Shown: positions 8,205 to 17,656, counted from the stretch's first letter. The stretch: 64,000 nucleotides of DNA from JAILEN01 sp036723975 (GCA_036723975.1 DAIMGJ010000007.1:48735-112734); one strand, 5' to 3'. Notes: generated from the sequence alone by a model not told the origin. Made by a program: numbers and translations.

Positions 8205-8450
8205 TTACAACTCCGCCCTAAAATTTGACACTTCCTCCGGTCTACCATCTTCCAAAAAATCATCTGAAAGCATAGATAGCCCGGTATAAAAAGCGTCTTT
8301 TAATGAAGACTTTGGAGTAATTACAAGGGAATCTCCCACTCTATTGATAATTACTTCTGTATCGTCAAACTGATATTCTTTTGGAATTCGAATCGCCTGA
8401 CTGCGTCCGGACATAAATGGTTTGGTCGTGTGTAATGCACTTGTACCCAT
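8205..8450 (-). CDS. vapB: VapB-type antitoxin
   Basis: An 81-residue antitoxin with an N-terminal swapped-hairpin (AbrB/SpoVT-like) DNA-binding domain, recognised by SGRSQAIRIPKEYQF (residues 14-28), and a C-terminal tail expected to cover the VapC active site. The AGGAGG site seven bases before ATG fixes the start. It is first in the operon and is expected to repress its own promoter through the palindrome at 8478-8493. Confidence 0.9.
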   Translation of the reverse strand: MGTSALHTTKPFMSGRSQAIRIPKEYQFDDTEVIINRVGDSLVITPKSSLKDAFYTGLSMLSDDFLEDGRPEEVSNFRAEL

Positions 8451-8474
8451 AAAGACTACCTCCTTTATAACCTA

Positions 8475-8503
8475 ATAATATACCGTGGTATATCACATGT
8501 CAA
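8475..8503 (-). promoter_or_regulatory. vapBC promoter with embedded palindromic operator
   Basis: TTGACA (8498-8503), 17-base spacer, TATTAT (8475-8480) on the minus strand. The perfect 16-base palindrome ATATACCGTGGTATAT (8478-8493) fills most of the spacer and overlaps the -10 box, as expected for VapB/VapBC autorepression. The rest of the 182-base gap up to 8632 shows no gene. Confidence 0.7.
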
Positions 8504-8632
8504 TCTACAAAGAATTAAGGTCATCAATATATGCTAAAGTAAGTAATAACATACTAATCGTTAAATAATAGTAGCGAGGACAATATCAGTGTTTGGCGTG
8601 GATGTCATCCTTAACACTACGCTTAAAAATAC

Positions 8633-9139
8633 TTAGTTCTTTGGGAGACGCTTTAAAATCTCTGCGCTTAGGATTCCGATAATCACTCCTGCAACAGTTC
8701 CTATAACAAGTAAAAACGGAAGGTAATAAATCAGCGCACCGGTTTCTAGTACAAATGCCGCCACGATAATCTGACCCATATTATGTCCCACTCCGCCGGA
8801 AACAGAAATCCCCACAAGAGAAAACTTCTTCGTTTTCTTTAGGAGAATCATGATAATAAAACTTAGGATTCCTCCTGCAAAACTGTATAACAGCGAAAAG
8901 GTATTTCCAAAGGTAAATCCCACAAGAAGAATACGAATCATGTTAATGATAAAGGCATCCCGCTTTCCGAAGCGTTCCAAAGCAACCAAAACCACCAAAT
9001 TGGTTAGTCCAAGCTTTGCTCCGGGAATTGCCACAAACACCGGAATCAGGCTTTCGATATAGCTTAGAACAAAGGCCAAGGCTATAAGGAGTCCGTAAAA
9101 CGCAATCTTCTTTTTTATATCCTTATTTGCTGACTGCAT
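8633..9139 (-). CDS. Gx transporter family / heptaprenyl diphosphate synthase component I-like membrane protein
   Basis: A 168-residue integral membrane protein with about five hydrophobic segments and the family's glycine-rich sequences (IPGAKLGLTNLV, VSGGVGHNMGQI). Homologues are named Gx transporters or heptaprenyl diphosphate synthase component I; the substrate is not established. The ATG at 9139 is preferred to an upstream TTG at 9163 because GGAGAAGGGG precedes it. It overlaps the end of the NusG-II gene by 17 bases, so the two are coupled in translation, a pairing common in clostridia. Confidence 0.8.
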   Translation of the reverse strand: MQSANKDIKKKIAFYGLLIALAFVLSYIESLIPVFVAIPGAKLGLTNLVVLVALERFGKRDAFIINMIRILLVGFTFGNTFSLLYSFAGGILSFIIMILLKKTKKFSLVGISVSGGVGHNMGQIIVAAFVLETGALIYYLPFLLVIGTVAGVIIGILSAEILKRLPKN

Positions 9140-9488
9140 CAACTTCCCCTTCTCCTTCTCCAACTACCTCGATTACGATTCTATGCGGAAGACAAACAAT
9201 CGTCTCTCCTACCTTAGATATCTTCCCCTGTTTTACACACAGTTTATCCGGGCAATCCGCCTCTAAAAGATACGCCACACCGTCCTCAATGATTAGGGTA
9301 TTGTATCCGCCGTCATATCCGATTAATTCGTAGGTACCCTCGTCTTTCAAGGAATATTCTGCCACCCGCGTAGAGTCTACCGATACAACCACTGAATTTC
9401 CATCTTCATTTAATGCTTTTCCCATAAATAAACTTATGGCAGCTATCGTTAAAATAACTGCCACAAGTACCATATCCGCTTTTTTCAA
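9123..9488 (-). CDS. NusG domain II-like membrane-anchored protein
   Basis: A 121-residue protein with one N-terminal membrane helix (residues 5-22) followed by an extracytoplasmic beta domain of the NusG-II family (EGTYELIGYDGGYNTLIIEDG). A CPDKLC pair and CLPHR are typical of the group. It is not the transcription factor NusG. The gene overlaps the Gx transporter and starts 13 bases after the threonine ammonia-lyase stop codon. Its function is unknown. Confidence 0.8.
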   Translation of the reverse strand: MKKADMVLVAVILTIAAISLFMGKALNEDGNSVVVSVDSTRVAEYSLKDEGTYELIGYDGGYNTLIIEDGVAYLLEADCPDKLCVKQGKISKVGETIVCLPHRIVIEVVGEGEGEVDAVSK

Positions 9489-9500
9489 AAGATACCTCTT

Positions 9501-10712
9501 TTATAAACTGGTTCGTACAATCTTCGGTTTATAACCGCCTTTGTCTAATGCCTCTAAAATCTGTTCTTTATGTTCTTTTCCAAATGCCTCCAATGTAATA
9601 CGAAGTTCCACCTCCACATTACGATTGGTAGAAACAAACTGGTTATGTTCCAGCTTAATTACATTTCCCTGAACATCCGCAATGGTCTGAGAAACTGCTG
9701 CAAGCTGTCCCGGCTTATCCGGCAATAAAACAGAAACGGTAAAAATACGGTCTCTAAAAATAAGTCCCTGCTGCACCACTGATGACATGGTAATCACATC
9801 CATGTTTCCGCCGGATAAAATACATACAACATTTTTATCCTTTGCGTCTAATTTTTGTGCTGCCGCAAAGGTAAGAAGACCGGAATTTTCCACAATCATC
9901 TTATGGTTTTCTACCATATCAAGGAAGGCTCCGATCAACTCATCATCATCTACGGTAACGATGTCATCCAGATTTTTCTGTAAATACGGGAAAATATTCT
10001 TTCCCGGGGTTTTTACCGCAGTACCGTCTGCAATAGTGTTTGCAGAAGGAAGGGTCACCACTTCCCCCTTTTCCAAAGATGCCTTTAAACAAGCTGCACC
10101 GGTGGGTTCCACACCAATTACTTTAATTTTAGGATTAATGAGTTTTGCCAGGGTAGATACACCACAGGCAAGACCGCCACCGCCAACAGGAACTAGAATA
10201 TAGTCCACCAAAGGCAATTCTTTGATAATCTCCATACCAACGGTTCCCTGACCGGTAGCTACCGCCAAGTCATCAAAGGGATGGATAAAGGTAAGGCCCT
10301 TTTCCTCTGCCAGTTTTAGAGCATATTCACAGGCTTCATCATAGACATCCCCCACCAAAACCACTTCGGCACCGTAGCTTTTGGTACGATTAATCTTAAT
10401 CAGTGGTGTATTGGTCGGCATAACAATGGTTGCCTTTACACCATATTTCTGTGCCGCATATGCCACGCCCTGTGCATGGTTTCCTGCGGAAGCAGTGATC
10501 AAGCCTCGTGCTCTTTCTTCATCGGACAACGTGGAAATCTTATAATAAGCTCCACGAAGCTTATAGGCACCGGTAAACTGCATGTTTTCCGGTTTTAAAT
10601 ATACATTTGCACCGGTCTTTTGGCTCAAAAAATCACTGTAAATAAGCTTTGTTTCCAAACGTACCTTATCTACAACCGAACAAGCCTCATCAAAATCTTT
10701 TTTCTCTAACAT
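9501..10712 (-). CDS. ilvA: Threonine ammonia-lyase with ACT domain
   Basis: PLP enzyme converting threonine to 2-oxobutyrate and ammonia, the entry to isoleucine synthesis. K51 in FTGAYKLRG is the Schiff-base lysine, SAGNHAQGVAYA and PVGGGGLACG bind substrate and PLP phosphate, and residues 325-403 form one ACT domain (VLLPDKPGQLAAVSQ). At 403 residues it is the shorter type with a single ACT domain, shared by some catabolic TdcB-like enzymes, so biosynthetic versus catabolic use is not certain. It sits 54 bases after ftsY and is followed by the NusG-II/Gx pair. Confidence 0.93.
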   Translation of the reverse strand: MLEKKDFDEACSVVDKVRLETKLIYSDFLSQKTGANVYLKPENMQFTGAYKLRGAYYKISTLSDEERARGLITASAGNHAQGVAYAAQKYGVKATIVMPTNTPLIKINRTKSYGAEVVLVGDVYDEACEYALKLAEEKGLTFIHPFDDLAVATGQGTVGMEIIKELPLVDYILVPVGGGGLACGVSTLAKLINPKIKVIGVEPTGAACLKASLEKGEVVTLPSANTIADGTAVKTPGKNIFPYLQKNLDDIVTVDDDELIGAFLDMVENHKMIVENSGLLTFAAAQKLDAKDKNVVCILSGGNMDVITMSSVVQQGLIFRDRIFTVSVLLPDKPGQLAAVSQTIADVQGNVIKLEHNQFVSTNRNVEVELRITLEAFGKEHKEQILEALDKGGYKPKIVRTSL

Positions 10713-10766
10713 CTTTTTTCCTTCTTTCCTTCACGTTTTTATGGATACGCGAATCCATATGCGGAA

Positions 10767-11699
10767 TTAATTTCCGCCATAGAATAAAGCTTCCACAAAT
10801 TCGGAAGCATTAAACTTTTCCAAATCATCCACAGTTTCACCAACACCAATGTATTTCACCGGAATGTGAAGCTCGGATTGAATCGCAACAGCTATTCCGC
10901 CCTTTGCAGAGCCATCCATTTTGGTAAGGACAATTCCTGACAAATCGGTAACTTCCGAAAACTCCCTCGCCTGTACCAGTGCATTCTGACCGGTTGTTGC
11001 ATCCACAACCACAAGGGTCTCTCGATAGGCATCCGGATATTCCTTCCCAACAATACGATTAATCTTTCCAAGTTCATCCATCAGATTCTTCTTGTTATGC
11101 AGTCGACCTGCGGTATCAATCAAAAGAATATCTGCTTTCTTTGCCTTTGCAGACTGCAAGGCATCAAATACAACGGCTGCCGGGTCTGAGCCTTCCTGGC
11201 CACCGATAATTTCCACACCGGCACGGTTTGCCCACTCTTTTAACTGATCGCCGGCAGCAGCGCGGAATGTATCTGCAGCAGCAAGCACAACTTTCTTTCC
11301 CTGTGATTTAAACTTAGACGCAAGTTTTCCAATGGTGGTTGTCTTTCCCACACCATTTACACCCACCACCAAAATCACGGATGTCGTGTTTTCAAATGCG
11401 TACTCAGCATCTCCTATGTCCATCTGTTCTTTGATGGAATCTATCAGAAGCTGTTTGCATTCCGTCGGTTCTTTTATTTTTTTTTCTTTTACCTTTGTTT
11501 TTAAATCCTCTAAGATTTCTTCCGTAGTACGAACACCGATATCTCCGGAGATTAAAATCTCCTCAAGTTCCTCGTAGAATTCATCATCAATGTTGGTAAA
11601 TCCACGAAAGACATAATCCATGTTTTTCACAAAGGAATCTCTGGTTTTTGTCAGTCCTTCAATGAGCTTCTGAAAAAAGCCTTTCTTTTCCTCATCCAT
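10767..11699 (-). CDS. ftsY: Signal recognition particle receptor FtsY
   Basis: GTPase that docks SRP-ribosome complexes at the membrane. The NG domain is complete: GVNGVGKTTT (G1), DTFRAAAGDQL (G2), DTAGRLHNKKNLMDEL (G3) and TKMDGSAKGG (G4), ending GVGETVDDLEKFNASEFVEALF. The N-terminal A domain is very short (310 residues in total), usual for Gram-positive FtsY. It begins two bases after the smc stop, in the conserved rnc-smc-ftsY order. Confidence 0.98.
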   Translation of the reverse strand: MDEEKKGFFQKLIEGLTKTRDSFVKNMDYVFRGFTNIDDEFYEELEEILISGDIGVRTTEEILEDLKTKVKEKKIKEPTECKQLLIDSIKEQMDIGDAEYAFENTTSVILVVGVNGVGKTTTIGKLASKFKSQGKKVVLAAADTFRAAAGDQLKEWANRAGVEIIGGQEGSDPAAVVFDALQSAKAKKADILLIDTAGRLHNKKNLMDELGKINRIVGKEYPDAYRETLVVVDATTGQNALVQAREFSEVTDLSGIVLTKMDGSAKGGIAVAIQSELHIPVKYIGVGETVDDLEKFNASEFVEALFYGGN

Positions 11700-11701
11700 A
11701 C

Positions 11702-14700
11702 TTAATCCTCTAAGTCGTTCTCAATCAAGTTAACGGATACCAAAGTTGAAATACCCTTTTCCTGCATGGTAATACCATAGAGACGATCTGCAGCCGTCAT
11801 GGTACCACGACGGTGGGTGATAATAATAAACTGGGTATTCTTGGTTAACTTATTCAAATATTTTGCAAAGCGATCAACATTGGAATCATCCAGCGCAGCC
11901 TCAATCTCGTCCAATAAACAAAACGGTGACGGCTTCAAATTCTGAATCGCAAACAAAAGTGCAATCGCAGTCAAAGACTTCTCACCACCGGAAAGCTGCA
12001 TCATATTCTGTAACTTCTTTCCCGGCGGCTGAGCAATAATCTTAATGCCTGTCTCTAAGATATCTTCGCCTTCCACAAGTTCAAGTGTACCTTTACCACC
12101 TCCGAAAAGCTCCTTAAAGGCTTTATCGAATTCGGTCTGGATATCTTTAAATCTTGCAGAAAACTGCTCACGCATTCCCTTATCAAGTTCATCTATGATT
12201 CCGGTCAAACGCTGCTGTGACTCAATTAAGTCATCATGCTGTCCCTTTAAGAAGGTATAGCGTTCGGAAATCTCCTTAAACTCTTCAATGGCGTTAACAT
12301 TGACATTTCCCATACGACGGATGTCATCACGTAATTTGGAAATGTCTCTTTTCATCTCGTCGCGGTTGGTAAATTCCGGATTTTTTAACTCCATAGCTGC
12401 ATGCAAGGTAAGTTCATACTCATCCCACATGTAATTGTTATTTGTTTCGATGCTCTCCTGTGCTTTTTCTCTGCTGGAATCCAAACGAAGAAGTTCTTTT
12501 TCCAAACGGTTGATTTCTTTGGAAATCTCTTCTTTTTTATCAAAGAATCCCTTATGGGTTTTTGACATTTCTTCTTTCTTTGCAATGGAAGATTTCAATT
12601 CTTCTTCCAATTCCCTAAAGGTATCGTCAGCAGAAGCAATCGTAGCCTTAATAGATTCGATATCGTTTCTCTTACGAACCGCATCTTCCTTGGCAGCTTT
12701 GGACTGATTCTCCAATTCTTCCAAATCTCTTCTGTCCTTGGCAAGTTCGCTCTCTACACGCTCTAAGTTGGTATCCACAAAGGTAACCTTCTGGCGTGCG
12801 GACGCCTCTTCTACCTGAACCTCAGCCACATTTCGATTCGCAGATGTCTCCATATAGGTCTGCTCATCAAGTTTTTCCTGGAAGGCAAGGATTTCAGCCT
12901 TTAACTGTTCTTCACGTTTTTCGGCTTCCTCCATATCGATAACAATCTGCTTCTTCTCGGCATCGATATTCTTAATCTGGCGCTCAATATCCGCCCCCTC
13001 TTCATGAAGGGTCTCGGCAACTTTTAGGCTTTCTTCCTTCTGTGTGGTTGCACGCTCAAAGTTAATTTTTGCTGTATTTTGAGCCAAAGCCTTTTCGGAA
13101 ATAGCCTCCTGAAGTTCTTTGATATCGTCTCCCATTAATGCAATGGCTGTTTCCAATTCTTCCTGACGATTCTTTAACTCGGATACTTCACCTTCGGTTT
13201 TTTCAATTTGCTGTTCTAACTGCTCAATTTCACGGTTTCTGCTTAAGAGATTACCCTTATTCTTAAAGGAACCGCCGGCCATGGAACCACCGGGAGCCAG
13301 GTATTCTCCCTCCAATGTAACAATGTGCAAGGAGTACTGATACTTTCTGGCTACTGCAATTGCATGATCAATATTGTCCACCACAAGAACACGGCCTACC
13401 AAATAAGCGACCACCCCATCGAATTTCTTGTCGCAATCCACAAGCTCATTTGCAAGACCGATGACACCTTTTTCATTTAGAGCTTCCGTCTTTTTAAAGT
13501 TTCCCTTTCCGTCAACGGAAGTTAATGGCAAGAAGGTTGCACGACCGAAGTGATTCTCTTTTAAGTAGGCAATCATCTTCTTTGCTGTCTCTTCATCTTC
13601 GGTAACAATATTTTGAATGTTTCCACCCAATGCAGTTTCTATTGCAGTTTCATACTTTTTATCCACATGGATTAAATCAGCCACTACGCCCAACAAGCCC
13701 TTGTTGGATGACTTTTGATCCATTACTTTTCGGATGGAGTTTCCATATCCGTCATAACGCTCGGCAATATTCTTTAACGACTCCAAGCGAGACTGCTTTT
13801 GTGTCAATTCACGCTGTTTGTTAAATACGGAATCATTTGCTTCCTTCAACTTGTTTCTGAAAGAAACCATTTCGGATTGCTTTTTCTTTTCATCCTCTTT
13901 TAATGAATTAAGTTCTTTGCTTATTGCCTCAAATTCTTCTTTAGCTTTTGCCTCCTCGGCAGCAAATGTATCTTCTTCCGTCTTTCTTGCAAGAAGTCTT
14001 TGATTGAGCTGTGCCTTACGAATATTGGTCTGTTCCAGCATGGTATGGAACTTTTGCTCTTCGGATTTGATGGTGGCTTTCTTGTTTAAAAGCTCCATGA
14101 TTTCCTTTTGATTGTTCTCTATACCACTGTTACAACGGGCGATTTCATCCTCGATATTTTGGAAGTAGTCCTTTGCTTTCTGAAGACGACCAACCGCTTC
14201 TTCCAAAAGTTGTTCCAACTCTTCCTTTTCTTTTAAGAACTTATCCTTTTCTTCCTGATGCTCTTCCAACTCTGCAAGAATGGCACCACGACGCATTTCC
14301 ATGTTTTCATCGTTGTTTTCCGCCATCTTGATCTGGCCTTCCAACAACTGAATCTGTGTCTCTAATTTGCCTTTAGCTATAGTGGATTCACTCTGCTTTA
14401 TACGGATGTTTTCAATATGCGCATCCATGGCTTCAATTTCTTCCTCAAGGGAAGCATACTGTGCCTTAATCTTTTCGTTTTCCTCATTGGTAGCATTCAG
14501 CTGATCCTGGGCAATTTTTGCATTGTCCGTAATATCGTTAAGTTCCTTGGTCAAACGTTCAATCTCAATTAAGAACATATTGACATCCAAGGTCTTTAAT
14601 TCTTCTTTTTTCTTAAGGTATGCCTTCGCTGTTTCGGCCTGACGTTCCAAAGGTCCAACCTGACGCTCCAACTCGCCTAAAATATCATTTACACGAACAA

Positions 14701-15262
14701 GGTTTTCCTGTTCCTGCTCCAACTGCTTTACGGCAGCTGCTTTTCTCTTTTTAAATTTTACGATACCTGCAGCCTCGTCAAACAGTTCACGTCTCTCCTC
14801 CGGTTTGCCGGATAAGATTCGTTCAATCTGACCCTGTCCGATGATAGAGTATCCCTCTTTACCGATACCGGTATCATAAAACAGCTCATTGACATCCTTC
14901 AAACGACAGGGAGTGCCGTTTAGCAAATACTCGCTCTCTCCGGAACGATACACACGTCTTGCCACGGTAACCTCATCAAAATCAATAGGAAGAAGGTGAT
15001 CTGAGTTGTCCATGGTGATGGCCACATAAGAAAAACTAAGTGGCTTTCTGTTTTCCGTACCCGCAAAAATAACATCCTGCATAGATGCACCACGTAACTG
15101 CTTTGCAGACTGCTCACCAAGAACCCAACGAACCGCGTCGGAAATATTACTCTTTCCGGAACCATTCGGACCTACAATACCGGTAATTCCGTTATGAAAT
15201 TCTAATACAATTTTATTTGCAAAAGACTTAAATCCATGCAATTCAATGCTTTTTAAATACAT
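11702..15262 (-). CDS. smc: Chromosome segregation protein SMC
   Basis: ATPase core of the bacterial condensin complex, working with ScpA and ScpB, whose genes lie at 38.7-40.1 kb. Its 1186 residues show the N-terminal P-loop GPNGSGKSN (32-40), a long coiled coil, the hinge (about 510-640, with GVIGLANELV and LAPGGSMAGGSFKNKG), a second coiled coil, and the C-terminal LSGGEKSLTAIALLFA signature with the Walker B LLDEIEAALDDSNV. Full length, 12 bases after rnc. Confidence 0.98.
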   Translation of the reverse strand: MYLKSIELHGFKSFANKIVLEFHNGITGIVGPNGSGKSNISDAVRWVLGEQSAKQLRGASMQDVIFAGTENRKPLSFSYVAITMDNSDHLLPIDFDEVTVARRVYRSGESEYLLNGTPCRLKDVNELFYDTGIGKEGYSIIGQGQIERILSGKPEERRELFDEAAGIVKFKKRKAAAVKQLEQEQENLVRVNDILGELERQVGPLERQAETAKAYLKKKEELKTLDVNMFLIEIERLTKELNDITDNAKIAQDQLNATNEENEKIKAQYASLEEEIEAMDAHIENIRIKQSESTIAKGKLETQIQLLEGQIKMAENNDENMEMRRGAILAELEEHQEEKDKFLKEKEELEQLLEEAVGRLQKAKDYFQNIEDEIARCNSGIENNQKEIMELLNKKATIKSEEQKFHTMLEQTNIRKAQLNQRLLARKTEEDTFAAEEAKAKEEFEAISKELNSLKEDEKKKQSEMVSFRNKLKEANDSVFNKQRELTQKQSRLESLKNIAERYDGYGNSIRKVMDQKSSNKGLLGVVADLIHVDKKYETAIETALGGNIQNIVTEDEETAKKMIAYLKENHFGRATFLPLTSVDGKGNFKKTEALNEKGVIGLANELVDCDKKFDGVVAYLVGRVLVVDNIDHAIAVARKYQYSLHIVTLEGEYLAPGGSMAGGSFKNKGNLLSRNREIEQLEQQIEKTEGEVSELKNRQEELETAIALMGDDIKELQEAISEKALAQNTAKINFERATTQKEESLKVAETLHEEGADIERQIKNIDAEKKQIVIDMEEAEKREEQLKAEILAFQEKLDEQTYMETSANRNVAEVQVEEASARQKVTFVDTNLERVESELAKDRRDLEELENQSKAAKEDAVRKRNDIESIKATIASADDTFRELEEELKSSIAKKEEMSKTHKGFFDKKEEISKEINRLEKELLRLDSSREKAQESIETNNNYMWDEYELTLHAAMELKNPEFTNRDEMKRDISKLRDDIRRMGNVNVNAIEEFKEISERYTFLKGQHDDLIESQQRLTGIIDELDKGMREQFSARFKDIQTEFDKAFKELFGGGKGTLELVEGEDILETGIKIIAQPPGKKLQNMMQLSGGEKSLTAIALLFAIQNLKPSPFCLLDEIEAALDDSNVDRFAKYLNKLTKNTQFIIITHRRGTMTAADRLYGITMQEKGISTLVSVNLIENDLED

Positions 15263-15274
15263 TTAAAACCTCAG

Positions 15275-15982
15275 TTATACAATTTTTATCTTACTCTCCA
15301 TGTGCATGGCCAAAAGCGCCTGATAAGCCGCATCCTGTTCGGAGGCTTTCTTGGACTTGCCTTTGCCAACACCTAAAACTTTGTCACCCATGATAGCTCG
15401 AGATTCATAAACCTTGTCATGGCTCGGGCCTTCCTCTTTCACCAGTTCATAGGTAACGCCCATTTTATATCTGGCCTGGGTAACCTCTTGTAACGTTGTC
15501 TTTGTATCATAGAACAAACGCTTATGCTCTATATCCGTCAAAATATACTTTAAAATAAACGGCTTTGCCGCTTCGATTCCGCCATCCAAAAACATGGCGC
15601 CGATAACTGCTTCCAAGGCATCGGATATAATGGAATCTCTTTCTCGTCCGCCGGTTTGATCCTCACCTTTTCCCAAGAGAATATAGCGGTCCAAGTCGAT
15701 TATCTTCGCGCAGTACGCAAGCGTTGGCTCGCATACCAAAGAAGCTCTCAGCTTGGATAGATTCCCCTCGGATAAAGTGGGATACTCATGAAATAAAAAC
15801 TCACTGGATACCAGCTCCAAAACAGCATCTCCCAAAAACTCCAATTTTTCGTTATCGGAGAAACGCTTCATTTGTTTTTCATGGGAATAGGAACTGTGTG
15901 TCAAAGCGTTTTTTAATAGAGACGGATTCTTAAAGTGATATTCTATTTTCGATTCAAATACTTCGAAATTCTCACAATTCAT
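15275..15982 (-). CDS. rnc: Ribonuclease III
   Basis: Double-strand-specific endonuclease for rRNA and mRNA processing. The catalytic signature NEKLEFLGDAVLELV lies at about residues 44-58 and the second acidic helix at ALEAVIGAMFLDGG. The C-terminal dsRNA-binding domain ends GKGKSKKASEQDAAYQAL. At 235 residues it is of normal size. It heads the rnc-smc-ftsY group, downstream of a terminator after acpP. Confidence 0.97.
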   Translation of the reverse strand: MNCENFEVFESKIEYHFKNPSLLKNALTHSSYSHEKQMKRFSDNEKLEFLGDAVLELVSSEFLFHEYPTLSEGNLSKLRASLVCEPTLAYCAKIIDLDRYILLGKGEDQTGGRERDSIISDALEAVIGAMFLDGGIEAAKPFILKYILTDIEHKRLFYDTKTTLQEVTQARYKMGVTYELVKEEGPSHDKVYESRAIMGDKVLGVGKGKSKKASEQDAAYQALLAMHMESKIKIV

Positions 15983-16005
15983 CTGTACTAAACTCTTTCT
16001 TAACG

Positions 16006-16041
16006 TTCAAAAAAACCCTTGAAATACAAGGGCTTTTTTGA
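16006..16041 (-). terminator. Terminator after acpP
   Basis: CAAGGGC-TTTTTTGAA pairs with TTCAAAAAAA-CCCTTG around AAATA; on the minus strand the stem ends in a run of T. It separates plsX-acpP from rnc-smc-ftsY, probably as a partial stop because no clear promoter was seen for rnc. Confidence 0.75.
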
Positions 16042-16060
16042 ATATTACTTTCATATTAAA

Positions 16061-16291
16061 TTAGCCGATTGTCTTCTTTATAAGTTCTACTGCATCACCT
16101 ACAGTAACAATCTTTTCAGCCTCATCGTTATCTACTTCGATATCCAATTCTTCTTCCACTCCCATAATAATCTGGAATACATCCAAAGAATCAGCGCCAA
16201 GATCATCAATAAAAGTTGTATCCTTTGTAATCTCAGCTTCGTCCACATTTAATACTTCAGCGATAATCTTTTTTAATGTTTCAAATTCCAT
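16061..16291 (-). CDS. acpP: Acyl carrier protein
   Basis: Carries growing acyl chains in fatty acid synthesis. The 76-residue acidic protein has the 4'-phosphopantetheine serine S35 in LGADSLDVFQ. It follows plsX by 32 bases with a strong GAGGAGG site. The plsX-acpP linkage is the usual Gram-positive lipid arrangement; fabD and fabG are not in this window. Confidence 0.98.
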   Translation of the reverse strand: MEFETLKKIIAEVLNVDEAEITKDTTFIDDLGADSLDVFQIIMGVEEELDIEVDNDEAEKIVTVGDAVELIKKTIG

Positions 16292-16323
16292 GTTTCATCC
16301 TCCTCGTGTATAAGAACATTTAT

Positions 16324-17328
16324 TTAAACATTTAAGATATTTTCAATTTTACCGGCGATATCCTGCTCTTTAAAAGCAACGCACTGCTCAATGGCATTGG
16401 AGATTTCTTTTGCCTTGGCAGATCCATGAGTTTTCACTACCAAGCCCTTTAATCCCAAAAGCGGTGCTCCGCCATACTCGGTGGCATCAAAGCTCTTTAA
16501 CGTCTTCTTTAAAGCAGGAAGAGCCATAGCCGCACCTATTTTGGAAAGAATGGTACTCATCAGTCCCTTTTTGATAACAGAAACCAAGGTAGATGCCACA
16601 CCTTCATAGAGCTTCAAAATAACATTTCCAACAAAGCCCTCGCAGACAATAACGTCCACATCCCCTTTAGGAATATCTCTCGCTTCTATGGAACCGACAA
16701 AGTTAATGTCTTTACATTCTTTTAATAAAGGAAAGGTTTCTTTTACCAACGCATTTCCTTTTTCCTCTTCGGCACCTACATTTACAATAGCTACCTTCGG
16801 TTTTTTTACGCCCATAACATATTCCATATAAATGGAGCCCATACGGGCAAACTGTACCAAGTGGTCACTTCTGGCATCCACATTGGCGCCGCAATCCAAA
16901 ACAAGAGAAACTCCTTTTTCCGTAGGAATCAACGGTGCAAAGGGTGCTCGTTGAATTCCGCGAATACGACCGGCTACCAGCTGCCCTCCGACTAAAAGTG
17001 CGCCGGAATTCCCACTGGAGACAAACGCATCTGCTTCTCCCTTTTTCACAAGCTTTAATCCTACCACCATGGAAGAATCTTTCTTATGCTGAATCGCCGA
17101 AACAGGATGCTCGGCTGTTTCAATTACTTCAGACGCATGCACAATTTCAATTCGATCCTCGGGGTATTTCTCATAGTGATCCAATTCTTTGGAAATCACG
17201 GATTCATCTCCGACCAGTTTCACAAAAATCTGTTGGTTTCGATTCAAAGCATCAATCGCGCCTCGAATGATTTCCCGGGGAGCGTTATCGCCTCCCATGG
17301 CATCAACAGCTACTTTTGTATATTCCAC
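16324..17328 (-). CDS. plsX: Phosphate acyltransferase PlsX
   Basis: Makes acyl phosphate from acyl-ACP for phosphatidic acid synthesis; its partner PlsY is encoded at 41.3 kb. Recognised by KVAVDAMGGDNAPREI at the start, SVLVLDCGANVD-like and CEGFVGNVILKLYEG segments, and GGAPLLGLKG. The GTG at 17328 (MEYTKVAV, 334 residues) is preferred because AGGAGG lies eight bases upstream; an in-frame GTG at 17337 would touch the site. It is followed by acpP. Confidence 0.95.
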   Translation of the reverse strand: MEYTKVAVDAMGGDNAPREIIRGAIDALNRNQQIFVKLVGDESVISKELDHYEKYPEDRIEIVHASEVIETAEHPVSAIQHKKDSSMVVGLKLVKKGEADAFVSSGNSGALLVGGQLVAGRIRGIQRAPFAPLIPTEKGVSLVLDCGANVDARSDHLVQFARMGSIYMEYVMGVKKPKVAIVNVGAEEEKGNALVKETFPLLKECKDINFVGSIEARDIPKGDVDVIVCEGFVGNVILKLYEGVASTLVSVIKKGLMSTILSKIGAAMALPALKKTLKSFDATEYGGAPLLGLKGLVVKTHGSAKAKEISNAIEQCVAFKEQDIAGKIENILNV

Positions 17329-17373
17329 GAAGAACACCTCCTACGTGCAAAAATCCAATTCGCCACTTTTAGA

Positions 17374-17402
17374 AATATACTATATATTCCCTCATAAAGC
17401 AA
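17374..17402 (-). promoter_or_regulatory. Predicted promoter of plsX-acpP
   Basis: TTGCTT (17397-17402), 17-base spacer, TATATT (17374-17379) on the minus strand, directly downstream of the rpmF terminator. It fits separate transcription of the lipid genes. I saw no clear FapR operator. Confidence 0.45.
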
Positions 17403-17415
17403 GGGTATATAAATA

Positions 17416-17448
17416 GAAAAAACCCTTAAAGGAAAACTCCTTTAAGGG
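17416..17448 (-). terminator. Terminator after rpmF
   Basis: An 11-base stem CCCTTAAAGGA/TCCTTTAAGGG with a four-base loop; on the minus strand it is followed by TTTTTT. It lies between rpmF and plsX. Confidence 0.85.
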
Positions 17449-17476
17449 CTAATTTACATATCAAAAGGTGAAATAA

Positions 17477-17656
17477 TTAGTCTACGGAAATAATCTCACG
17501 TTTGTTGTAAGAACCACAGTTCTTGCATACTCTGTGTGGCATCATAAGCTCACCACATTTAGAACATTTCACTAAGGTAGGAGCGCTCATTTTCCAGTTC
17601 GCTCTTCTCTTATCTCTTCTTCCTTTTGAAGATTTGTTCTTAGGACAAATAGACAT
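17477..17656 (-). CDS. rpmF: 50S ribosomal protein L32
   Basis: A 59-residue ribosomal protein starting MSICPKNKSSKGRR and carrying the zinc-ribbon cysteines CSKCGELMMPHRVCKNCG, so it is the zinc-binding form. The ATG at 17656 has an AGGAGGTG site inside the end of the DUF177 gene, five bases upstream. The DUF177-rpmF pair is conserved across bacteria and ends in a strong terminator here. Confidence 0.97.
   Translation of the reverse strand: MSICPKNKSSKGRRDKRRANWKMSAPTLVKCSKCGELMMPHRVCKNCGSYNKREIISVD

Noticed and set aside
8590..8624. Hairpin after the Gx transporter gene as terminator
   Set aside because: Arms AGTGTT/AACACT are short and interrupted and no T run follows; not convincing.
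10741..10758. ATGGAT/ATCCAT hairpin after ftsY as terminator
   Set aside because: The stem is short and on the minus strand it is followed by A residues, not T, so read-through into ilvA is likely.
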